Assembly (NCBI GenBank): GCA_015183035.1
Contig: JACZZP010000005.1
Coordinates: forward strand, 124,001 to 188,000
Direction: 5' to 3'
Length of the DNA stretch: 64,000 nt
From: Meloidogyne chitwoodi
Lineage: Eukaryota; Nematoda; Chromadorea; Rhabditida; Meloidogynidae
The notes beneath the pieces were generated by a model. The model was not told the DNA's origin and did not search any database. It saw nothing but the letters and a program-made list of their open reading frames with translations. Shown piece after piece: positions 12,345 to 22,143 of this stretch. Both the position numbers and the translations under genes were made by a program. The first letter of the stretch is position 1. Each line of letters opens with the position of its first letter.

Positions 12345-13638
12345 ATGCGACAAAGCAATAATAATAATAATTATAATTCTACTGCTAAAATAAATACAAA
12401 GTATTAATTTATTAAAAATATTTTAAAAAATATTTAAAATAATTTTTTTAGACGTTTTGCCGTTTCATTTGGTAGAGGAAGTAGTAATAGATCCTCTCAT
12501 TGTTGGCCTGATGCTTTTTCTACTTCTACTACAAATGGAATTAATAAAAATAATAATCAAAGACAACAAAAAATAACTTCCTTTAATTGGTTATCTTCTG
12601 AAAATAATAACAGAAATAATAATTTAATTAAAATACATGTACATACACTTTATTTAATTCTTTGTATAGTTCTGGTTAATTTAATTGTTCTACTTTGCAT
12701 TATTCATTTTAGACTTTTTTGTATGTTTATTTTAATGTTTTTGGGTATCAGAAGTTTAATAATTCTGATTTTAAAATATCAGAAATTTTGATATAATTCT
12801 GATTTATTAAAGTCAGAATTATTGTATAATTTCTGATTTAAAAATATCAGAAATTCTGATTTTTATTCTTATTTTAAAAATCATAATTCTGATATAATTC
12901 TGATTTTCAGTAATTTTCCCTGCTAATGACAACTATAATAATTCAAAATTACTTAATAAAAGTGATAATTTCTCATTGTTATCTTTATATAACAACAGAA
13001 GATTAAACAATAATAATACAGCTATTCGAAATGCTCAAGTTTCACATACAAGGAATCAGAAAAGGTGAAAAAAATTTTTTAATTTTTTTAATAAATTAAA
13101 ATTCAGTGAGGAACACTTGTTGAGAGAACAAGAATATGATAATGAGGAAATTATCGATAATATAAATATTTTTGAAAAAAATAATAATAATAATAATCAA
13201 TTAGAAAAGGTTGAAAAAAATAATTTTATTAAAAAAAAATTAAATTTTAAAGGTAAAATTTAATATTTTAAAACAACCTAATGAAAATATTCAAAATAAA
13301 AAAGAAAAAATAAATAATAATGGTTGCTGTATTACTTCAACAATTTCAACATTATTAGATTCTGACTTTGACCTTTTAAATACTTCAAAATCTTCTACAC
13401 AGAAAATTGTTCAAAATACCCACTATTTGGTTAATTGCACAACTGAGGTATTGTTTTGTTTTAATTAAATGAAGAATAAAAATCAGAATTTTAATTTTAA
13501 AAAATCAGAATTTTAATTTTTTAACAGGAAGACACTCAAGGTATTGAAAAATGTGTAGAATGGCAACGTGCAGGTTTCTGTAAAAGTCACCCGGCTACAA
13601 AATGGCTGTTTTGTAGAAGGCAATGTCTTTGCTTTTAA
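12345..13638 (+). CDS. Putative type II membrane protein with C-terminal ShKT domain
   Basis: Five or more exons. The N-terminal part is Asn/Ser-rich and basic. One hydrophobic segment follows (LYLILCIVLVNLIVLLCIIH), then a long Asn-rich, charged region, then a C-terminal Cys-rich module: NC, KCVEW, AGFC, LFC, RRQC, LCF. The six cysteines with the W and G between the second and third fit the ShKT fold (C...C..W...G.C...C...C.C), common in nematode secreted proteins and channel-blocking peptides. With no N-terminal signal peptide and one internal hydrophobic stretch, a type II arrangement with the ShKT domain outside is the simplest model. The large intron after the TM exon is full of ATTCTGATTT words. 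Function unknown; the start at 12345 is the first in-frame Met. Confidence 0.72.
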
Positions 13639-15550
13639 TTTTTATTTTATTTGTATTTTATTTCAAAATTTTATTTTAAAATAATTTTCTTAATATAAAA
13701 TAAAAATATTTTTGTTTTTGGCAATCAAAAACTGAAATTTATTTGGGAAATGCATGATTGAGATTTGCCGGATTTTATGGATTATTATTTCACTAAAATC
13801 ATTTTTATTTTGTGTTCAAATAAAATAATAGACTGACCGAATTTTAAAAAATTTATTAGTGTGGAACGGTTGCGGACAATGAGGACAATTTTATTATTTT
13901 ATTTATTTAGGATAATGATGACAATATATTAATATTATTTTATTATTATATATTTTTAATTTAAAACTTATAATTTTTAATTTTAAAATTATTTTCTATA
14001 AATATTTTTTCTTAAAATTTTAAATATGGCCATTCGTTTACTCGTAAAACACATAAATATTCAATATAAATATGAGTAATATAAAAATACGCAACTCTCT
14101 CAAGTACAACTCTTGAAAAAAGGCATGAAATACTACTTATTGTGTATTTTTGTTTGTTAAATATGCGCAAGTTTTGTGTTACGCAATTTAAATTCTAATT
14201 TGTTGTTTTCCGGAATTTAGAAAATAGTTTCCGGAATAATTATAAAAAAATATTCTGATTTATTGTGTTTTCCGGAATTTAGAAAATAGTTTCCGGAATA
14301 ATTATAAAAAAATATTCTGATTTATTGTTTTTTCCGGAATTTAGAAAATAGTTTCCGGAATAATTATAAAAAAATATTCTGATTTATTGTGTTTCCTTAA
14401 AAATACATTATAAATCAGAATTTATAAATAATTAATTTTGTATTTTATTTAAATAAATTGTGTTTTTTCTATTTTCCCAATCAAAAAAAATTAAGTTGTA
14501 TTTTCTTGAGAATGTGCGCTTTAAATATTCTTTTTTTATTCATACATTGTAGATTACCTATTACCTCTTATAGTCAGTTTTGTTTAGTTAAAAATTGTAG
14601 CGAATAAAATTTGCATTAAAATAACTGAATAGTCAAGTGATTGAGTTTTATTAGGACAAATATTTTTTTATATTTATTTTCTCAATACTAAAAATAGCCT
14701 ATTTTTTATTTTCATTTTTACAAATAATTTACCCGCAAAAATGCCTTTCTTTTTTATATTAAAATTCCTTATTGGCTTTCATTAATCCTTTTTTGACCTT
14801 CACGTGGCCTTTTCTTTTTTATTTTTGATTGGCCTCTTTTCTCCATGATTGAATTTCCTTTTTTTGATTTGGTCAATTATATAACAGTGATTTTAACTTG
14901 TCCTTTTAAAATAATCCCCAAAATTATTTTTTATTTACAAGATTTGTTTTCCAAAGTTATAAGTTCTAATTCTGTTCAGAAAAACTTTTCATCCCCAAAT
15001 GTTTATATGTATTTTTGTAATAAAATCAGAACAGAAAAAATGCATTTACAAAAATAAAAACAAGTTGGATATTTATAATTTAATTAATTCTGATTTTCCG
15101 GAAAACACAAAATATAATGTTTTAATTAAATTATTTAATTTCCAAGTTTATTTTTCTTTTAATTAACTAAAAAATACATTATTTATTATTTCCATTATTT
15201 AAACAAACTAAAAATACATGGAAATACATGTTCGCGCATATAAAGGGTTTATATAAATAAAAGTACTTTTCTGGATTGAGTAAATATATAAAACAAAATC
15301 ATACGATTTACGACCTTGAACGCTTATTTTAAAATGAACAGAGAGGAATGAATATAAGGAAGGGAATTAAAGAGAGAGAATTTTCACGCATTAAATTTTA
15401 AAAAGCTTTTATTTAATTAAAATATTTTAATTAAATATTTAATTTATTTTAACACTTTATTCTTTTTTTTATGCATCCTTAAATATAACGGAAAATATTT
15501 CTAAAAGAAATAAATATATCCTGAATATATTCAAAAAAATTACTTTAAGC
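13639..15550. other. Spacer between ShKT gene and fusogen gene
   Basis: 1.9 kb of AT-rich sequence with no convincing gene; the longest open frame (near 14845) is low-complexity and has no family signature. It contains the 64-base triplicate at 14207-14400, a TTTTCCGGAAAAC word near 15100, and many AATTAAT and TTAAAT runs before the fusogen start. Confidence 0.5.
14207..14400. repeat. Tandem repeat, three copies of about 64 bases
   Basis: Unit: TTTTCCGGAATTTAGAAAAT, AGTTTCCGGAATAATTATAA, then AAAAATATTCTGATTTATTG. Three consecutive copies are nearly identical, the third ending in a degenerate GTGTTTCCTTAAAA. Each unit carries two TTCCGGAA palindromes, so the array is a local amplification of the window-wide TTCCGGAA word. 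Confidence 0.85.
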
Positions 15551-18358
15551 ATGTCAAACTTTATAAAACAACAATATCTTTGTCTTATTTTACAAATAAT
15601 ATTTTTTCAAAATAAATTATTTTTTGCCTTCTCAACACCTTTAAGAACAAAAAATAATTTTCTAAAATTTCAACATAATAATCAACCAAAAACATTTTCT
15701 TCTTTACTTCCCCAATGTACGGATAATTTTGTTTTAGCTTCGGAAATGTCAATGAAAATACAAGAAGAAAAGAATTTAAATAATAATAATATTACAAAAC
15801 ATTTACAATTAGCAACTGTTGCATTGGGAGATACTTTTTGTATGATGACAACGGTATAAAATGAAATTATTTTATAAAATCAGAATATTTATGAATTTTA
15901 ATAAATTTTAAGGTTAATAAATCTCTGGAAGAAACGGATGGGTCAAATGAAGAGAATGAAGAAGGAAAAGTGAATGAAAATGAAGAGAAGGAAAATAAAG
16001 AAAAAAGAGATGATGAACATTTATTGAAAAGACCAGTTTCTTCAAGTTTTTCAATATTACATGCTATAGAATATAGTAATTTTTTAAATATTTTTAAATT
16101 AATATTTTTGAAATAATTAAGTTAGCTTAGAATTACATTATGCAATTACTGGCACATATAAATTCGGAATTCCTGTTCTCTCACCTCGTTGCAAATGTGA
16201 CTGTGTAGGGGGTGAAACAATATGTAGTATAGAAAAGTATCAATATCGGTAAATTTTTTATATGTAAAAGTTAAGTTTGCATACTAGGAATCTTTACAAT
16301 TGTATTTTCAAGTTTTATTTATAATTATATTTTCCGTAATATTTACAATTGTATTTTCCGGATTATATATTTTCCGGAAAGTCGTATTTCAGTTATATTT
16401 TCCTTAAATACTTAAATATTCACAAATATAGAAACTGTTCAAGTAATACCGGTGGGACTGCTTCTTCACTTTGTTATAGAACGCATAAAGGTGGTCAAGC
16501 AAATACAGGCTGTTTAACTTCAGGGAAGGCAGAGATTTGTTGTCAGGTAATTAAATTTAGTTAAATTTGATTTAAGATAATTATTTTTAAGATTGATATT
16601 ACTCCCTACAAGGATTGGACATTTCAAGCTATTCGTTTAAAACAACCAAGTACTGTAGTTGTTCTTCGCTATAAAATATTTGAACGGAAAACATTAAAGG
16701 GCACCCATTGGACAAATACGTAAAAATAATTAAAATATTTTTTAATTATTTTTTAAATTATTTTTAAGTTTTGATGAAATTGTGCGCATTCCTCTAAATA
16801 AAGGAACAACAAAATTTGAACTTAATGCAGGGCAAGAATTGCAAAATCAAATAATCGGTGGTAGTCAACATAAAATTGAAATAAGTGCAGGTTTTTTGAA
16901 TTTAAAAATTAAAAAAAAAATTCTTTTAATTTTTTCAGTTGGTAGTCGTCCTCACAGGCAAATGGAGCCAGGAATGTATTTTTACCAAATAATGTCAAAT
17001 AGTGAAAATTTATCACCTCAACTTAGAGAAGGTATTTCTTTAAATGGACCAGGAGAAAACAGTTTGGAAAAGCTTGGATGGTTACGTTGGGATGAAAAAA
17101 GTAATGGATGGATAGTAAGAAAGGGATTAGAAAAAATAACACAATCACAAGTAAATTAAAAAAATAATAATTTTAAATTAATTAATTAATTTAAAGCATA
17201 TAAGAGTTGAAGATTGTAAAGCACAACGGTACCGAACAACTTTTAATTTAGAACAATTTGTATTAAAAAATGGGGGTGGAGGAGGGGAAGAAATAATTAA
17301 TGAAGAATTAATAAATTATGATCTTGGAAATTTAGTAAATGAAGAACATTGGGTAAATTCAATTAAAATGGGGGAAAGAGAAGCAATTATGGAACATGCG
17401 GAAGGGACTGCTTTAACGGTGAAAATTTAGTTTTAAAATTGTAAAAAAAATTTTTACAATTTATTTTTAAGTTAACTATCAGAACAGAAACAAAACCAAA
17501 TATTGTTCGACACAGTTCAAAATTTAGCAATTTTACTGGGACAATTGGTAATTAAATTTAAAAAAATATATATTTTAAATTTTTTTTAATTTTCTTTTTT
17601 CAGTGCTTGATAAAGAGTCCAACAGATATTTAAATTTGACATTTTATGTAAAATAATATTTACCTAATAAATATTTAAAAAATAAATAATTTAGAATGCA
17701 AGAGGAACACTAATTGGACAAATATTTTCAAGCTCAGATTCTCTTTCTGTTATGGAAAGTATTTTTAGGTGATTTTAAAAAATTAAAAAAAAATATATTT
17801 TAAAATTTAAGTATCGAAGTAGGTAAATTAACTACACAAAACTTTAAAAAAATAATTGCAACTTCTGTGCATTCCCCCAAATTAGTTTGTTTTTATCCTA
17901 TTGGAGATAATGAAGGAAGGATATGTCAAAGACTGGAATTAATTCGTGAACCTTTACAAGTAAAAAAATAAAAATATTTTTTAATTTAATTATTAGGTTA
18001 TAGTCAAAGTGAGGCCCTCACGTCCAATTTTTAAAATAAAAAAAATTTATTTTTAGGAAAAACATTTTGCTAACCAATGGCAATTAGCACAAACAGAATG
18101 TATTGGATGTAATGAAAGGGGAGGTAAAAAATTAAAAAAAAATTATTTTATTTACCTCAAGTTGATTCATTTCTTGCCAATTTGGATCCCCGTCAGTGGT
18201 TAGATGGTTTAAATACTCCAACAGAATTATTCACGTGTACATTAGAAGTAGTTTTATGTTTGGCATTTTTACTTTCAAGTATTTTAATTTTTACAAAATG
18301 TATTATTCCTTTATGTCGATGTGTTCATTTTGTTGCAAAACCATCAAAAAAGAAATGA
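15551..18358 (+). CDS. Cell-cell fusogen of the EFF-1/AFF-1 (FF) family
   Basis: A nematode plasma-membrane protein that merges somatic cells; the family has a class II fusion-protein fold. About ten exons. The N-terminus is hydrophobic (signal-like), with a charged low-complexity stretch after it. The diagnostic Cys-rich block then appears: PRCKCDCVGGETICSIEKYQ, followed by CFR-like NCSSNTGGTASSLCYRTHKG, GCLTSGKAEICCQ and ITPYKDWTFQAI. Domain-II-like sequence continues through RVEDCKAQRYRTTFN, HSPKLVCFYP and TECIGCNERG. The end has one transmembrane segment (VVLCLAFLLSSILIF) and a short basic tail KPSKKK. All parts of the ectodomain are present and no frame break was found. EFF-1 versus AFF-1 was not decided. 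The gene converges on GPN2 across a giant palindrome that starts about 70 bases after its stop. Confidence 0.9.
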
Positions 18359-18429
18359 AAGAAAGAAAATATATCTTTTTTTAATAAATAAATACGGGTA
18401 TATTAATATGCAAAATAAATTTGTTCAGA

Positions 18430-19505
18430 TTAAATTTTTAATATTCTTATTTTTTGTTAATTTTTACCATGTTTTTTATATCAATGATTATTTATGCGTA
18501 TTTTTTATCTTTTTAATATTTTTTCTAATTTTTAACAAAAAATGCCGTATATGTGGCGCTGTGGATTCGAGTCTATTACTGACTACCAGGCTTTTGAGTG
18601 GCTTATTTTAGGAAGTTGGATCCAGACAAATAGAAGAGTAGGATGAAAGAGGGTAGTACAATACTTCAGATGTCAAGTTTGTTTATTTTTATGTTTAGAG
18701 ATAATAAAAATTAATATGTCTTGGATTAGTAAAAATCGACAGAATTTATGAAAAGAAAAAAGGGCTAATTCTTTTACGAACAGATAACAGTTTTTATCCG
18801 AATATACACAAATTTTTTAAAAAGTAGAAAAATAATTAAAATTATAAATTTTTAGGTAAATGGTTGTGGAGCACTAGCAAAATCTGAAATAATTCTTCGT
18901 TCCCAACATGTATATACCGAAAAAATCGTTAATGTATACAGCTTTATATTATGAATTTAAGGTGATATTTTTTTATGCCTACATTCATAATATAAAGCTG
19001 TATACATTAACGATTTTTTCGGTATATACATGTTGGGAACGAAGAATTATTTCAGATTTTGCTAGTGCTCCACAACCATTTACCTAAAAATTTATAATTT
19101 TAATTATTTTTCTACTTTTTAAAAAATTTGTGTATATTCGGATAAAAACTGTTATCTGTTCGTAAAAGAATTAGCCCTTTTTTCTTTTCATAAATTCTGT
19201 CGATTTTTACTAATCCAAGACATATTAATTTTTATTATCTCTAAACATAAAAATAAACAAACTTGACATCTGAAGTATTGTACTACCCTCTTTCATCCTA
19301 CTCTTCTATTTGTCTGGATCCAACTTCCTAAAATAAGCCACTCAAAAGCCTGGTAGTCAGTAATAGACTCGAATCCACAGCGCCACATATACGGCATTTT
19401 TTGTTAAAAATTAGAAAAAAGATAAAAAAAATACGCATAAATAATCATTGATATAAAAAAACTTGGTAAAAATTAACAGAAAATATTAATAATTTGATTA
19501 AAATA
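18430..19505. repeat. Giant palindrome 1: about 525-base arms, 26-base loop
   Basis: The left arm (18430-18956) and right arm (18983-19505) are near-perfect reverse complements; differences are a few indels near the outer ends, as in the T-rich stretch at 18500-18530 against 19410-19440. The loop is 18957-18982. It fills almost the whole space between the fusogen and GPN2 stop codons. Inside each arm, after a TTTTTAG acceptor (18850s in the left arm), an open stretch reads VNGCGALAKSEIILRSQ, which looks like a captured exon; its N-G-C-x-A start resembles the exons in palindrome 2. No transposase. It could be a foldback element, a recent inverted duplication, or an assembly artefact. Confidence 0.9.
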
Positions 19506-19525
19506 AAACGAAAAATGAACAAAAA

Positions 19526-20492
19526 TTAACTTTTTAAAACAACCTTTCTAAAATCTTCACAATTTGAGGAAGCAATAATAAAACCATTTGCATCATCAGC
19601 CATCCTCAGCAAGTTGATCAAAGATTCTTTTTCATTTATATTTAAAGATGAAAAACCAACTAGACCATAATTCTCAATTAATTCACAAAGTTGCTTATTT
19701 AGATTTTTGTATGGCAATAATGCTGGATTTTCCTTAAAAATAGAGCAAATTATATTAAAAAATGTAAATTTAATTACATCAAGTAAATCAGCCAAATGTT
19801 TAAGATCCGGTAATTGTTCAAAATAATCAAGGCCAAATGGTAAATCTTTTGAAATCAAATCAACTTTTGATAAAACATTGATTTGTGTAATTTCCAAATT
19901 AATCATTGCCATAAGCGACGAAAGGATGACCGAAACAAATTTACCAGGATCATTACTAAAAATTAATTTGAAGAAAAATATTCGGAAAAAATAAACTAAC
20001 ACATGCGTAGAATCATGAAGACAGATTGCACATATTTGACATTGCATTGTATTAAACCATTTAATAATTTGCCTAATTGAGTCATCTGAACAGTAAAGTT
20101 CCATCTGTCCTGGCATATCAATTATGAGATAAAATCCGTCAAATTTTTCGAAACGTTCTTCTAGCCTGAAAATATTTGCTAGTTCCTCGTTCTCAATAAA
20201 TTTAAAAAAAATACCAATCCAAATTAGCAACCAAAGTTTTCATACAATAAATAAGTGCACCATTCGGTCCCAAATTGCATTGTTCCATAACATCATTAAC
20301 ACAGATTAATTCTTTAATGTCGATGTGAGTCTCAAAGGGAACGTTGTCATTAGCTGGATCCAAATTCACCAAAACATATGGACGTTTTATTGATTTAAAA
20401 ATTTGTTGAAGAGCATTGCAATATGTTGTCTTTCCCGCTCCTGGTGCTCCTATAACAAGTTGACCATAAAATTTGATCATTTTTCTAAACAA
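19526..20492 (-). CDS. gpn-2: GPN-loop GTPase 2
   Basis: A small GTPase that acts with GPN1/GPN3 in assembly and nuclear import of RNA polymerase II. Minus strand, about five exons. P-loop GAPGAGKTTYCN, then VLVNLDPAND, the diagnostic insert LGPNGALIYCM (the Gly-Pro-Asn loop), DMPGQMELY (switch II), and SKVDLI for guanine specificity. NLDYFEQLPDL and the C-terminal GFSSLNINEKES match GPN2 rather than GPN1 or GPN3. Two Met codons open the frame (MFRK and MIKFYG); the second fits family starts, and a TTGTTTAG splice acceptor lies 4 bases upstream of the first, typical of spliced-leader addition. The gene is enclosed between two giant palindromes. Confidence 0.93.
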
Positions 20493-20759
20493 TTTTAAAG
20501 AAAAAAATAAAAAAAAGTATGATAGTAAATGAAATACATTTTTAAATAATTAAAGAAAAGTTTTATTGTAAAATGCAAATTAATTAAAAAAATAACACAA
20601 TGCCAACAACAAAACAAAAATAAGGAGATATTAAGCATTTAAATGGATAAGGCATTTTTGTCGCCCCAAAATTATCGCACAAGCATTACAAACAAATTCA
20701 TTCCTTTTTGTTTAAAAAAATTTAAGGACTTAAATATTAAAATTTACTGTTTATATTAG

Positions 20760-21340
20760 TCCGTCTGGATGTAGAGCAAGGATTAAAGTAATCTTTGTTC
20801 AACTATCTCAGTTTGACCGTCGAGTGGTGGATTGTTGCCGCCGTATTCCTCATGTATTAGTTTTTTATATTTTATTTAGTTTCATTATTTTTAGACAAAT
20901 CATCCAGATCAGGAGCAAGGATGGGAATGGCTCCAGTTTGAGGATGATGATGAGGAGGAAGATGATAATGTATTTTTAATAAAATTTTTTATTAGGTTTA
21001 ATATTTTAGATGGGTTTATTTTGGATTTAAATTTAGCATAATTTGTTATTTTTTTTTAAAAAAAGTTTTAACAAATTAAATCTAAAGCCAAAATAAACCT
21101 CGCTGAATTATTAAAACATAATAAAATTATTATTAAAATTACATTGTTATTGTCATCGTTATCGCCCATTGCTTCAAACAGAACATCCTCTTCTGCATGG
21201 TTTGTCTTTAAAAAATAAGATTAAAAAAGAAGAAATATATATACGTGGTGATATCGACGAGCAAATGTCACTCGCCAAGGATGTGGATTAAAAACGAAAT
21301 GAGTGACTCGAGCCCTCGCCCGACACCCATTATTTCGCTC
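20760..21340. pseudogene. FLYWCH-like exon pairs, left arm (unit 1 on +, unit 2 on -)
   Basis: Unit 1 (+): exon 20760-20853 encodes PSGCRARIKVIFVQL, then RRVVDCCRRIPH; a 40-base intron follows, then exon 20895-20969 with TNHPDQEQGWEW and an acidic tail. Unit 2 (-): exon 21340-21245 encodes ERNNGCRARARVTHF to RRYHH, then exon 21205-21143 with TNHAEEDVLFEAMGDN. Both pairs share the GCRAR start, the split at H/TNH and the acidic tail, and all have GT/AG borders. C-x-A-R followed by a late H..NH resembles the second half of a FLYWCH zinc finger, common in nematode MULE-type transposons. The WxC half and any Met start are missing, so these are fragments. The FLYWCH call is tentative. Confidence 0.5.
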
Positions 21341-21405
21341 CTAAAGGAAAGAGCAGTTTGATTTTGGATAATCCATATTTATTTTTAAACTGCTCTTTCC
21401 TTTAG

Positions 21406-21986
21406 GAGCGAAATAATGGGTGTCGGGCGAGGGCTCGAGTCACTCATTTCGTTTTTAATCCACATCCTTGGCGAGTGACATTTGCTCGTCGATATCACCA
21501 CGTATATATATTTCTTCTTTTTTAATCTTATTTTTTAAAGACAAACCATGCAGAAGAGGATGTTCTGTTTGAAGCAATGGGCGATAACGATGACAATAAC
21601 AATGTAATTTTAATAATAATTTTATTATGTTTTAATAATTCAGCGAGGTTTATTTTGGCTTTAGATTTAATTTGTTAAAACTTTTTTTAAAAAAAAATAA
21701 CAAATTATGCTAAATTTAAATCCAAAATAAACCCATCTAAAATATTAAACCTAATAAAAAATTTTATTAAAAATACATTATCATCTTCCTCCTCATCATC
21801 ATCCTCAAACTGGAGCCATTCCCATCCTTGCTCCTGATCTGGATGATTTGTCTAAAAATAATGAAACTAAATAAAATATAAAAAACTAATACATGAGGAA
21901 TACGGCGGCAACAATCCACCACTCGACGGTCAAACTGAGATAGTTGAACAAAGATTACTTTAATCCTTGCTCTACATCCAGACGGA
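21406..21986. pseudogene. FLYWCH-like exon pairs, mirrored right arm
   Basis: Exact mirror of the left-arm pairs: unit 2 on the plus strand (21406-21501 and 21541-21603) and unit 1 on the minus strand (21986-21893 and 21851-21777). No base differences from the left arm were noticed in the coding parts, so the outer duplication is recent, or artefactual, while the unit 1/unit 2 split is old. Confidence 0.5.
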
Positions 21987-22143
21987 CTAATATAAACAGT
22001 AAATTTTAATATTTAAGTCCTTAAATTTTTTTAAACAAAAAGGAATGAATTTGTTCATAATGAATGCTTAAAAGAATTAAAACTTAAATATTAAAATATA
22101 CTGATTATAGGAGTCATTGATTGATGTGTTTCGAAGAATTCAT

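Larger units (their letters stand above)
20683..22063. repeat. Giant nested palindrome 2: 677-base arms, 27-base loop
   Basis: Left arm 20683-21359, right arm 21387-22063, loop 21360-21386. Landmarks map symmetrically about the centre to the base: exon border 20760 corresponds to 21986 and 21340 to 21406. Each arm is itself an older, diverged palindrome centred near 21058 (GGGTTTATTTTGGATTTAAA facing TTTAAAGCCAAAATAAACC-like sequence, shortened by indels). The order is unit 1 (+), unit 2 (-), loop, unit 2 (+), unit 1 (-). After the right arm, at 22075-22115, the start of a further diverged unit reads CTTAAATATTAAAATATACT before VPS35 begins. Confidence 0.92.

Noticed and set aside
14845..15057. 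70-codon hydrophobic open frame in the spacer before the fusogen
   Set aside because: AT-rich, Phe/Ile/Lys composition typical of translated spacer here; no exon neighbours.
15551..18358. Fusogen as an integrated viral envelope gene
   Set aside because: It has many short introns like its neighbours and matches the endogenous nematode EFF-1/AFF-1 family; no viral genes nearby.
18430..19505. Palindrome 1 as a CRISPR or phage structure
   Set aside because: No direct-repeat/spacer pattern and the surroundings are clearly eukaryotic with spliced genes.
20760..20969. Unit 1 exon as part of a p53-like DNA-binding domain
   Set aside because: A weak resemblance to the V..C..H segment, but the GCRAR...HTNH pattern and the unit 2 paralogue fit a FLYWCH-type finger better.
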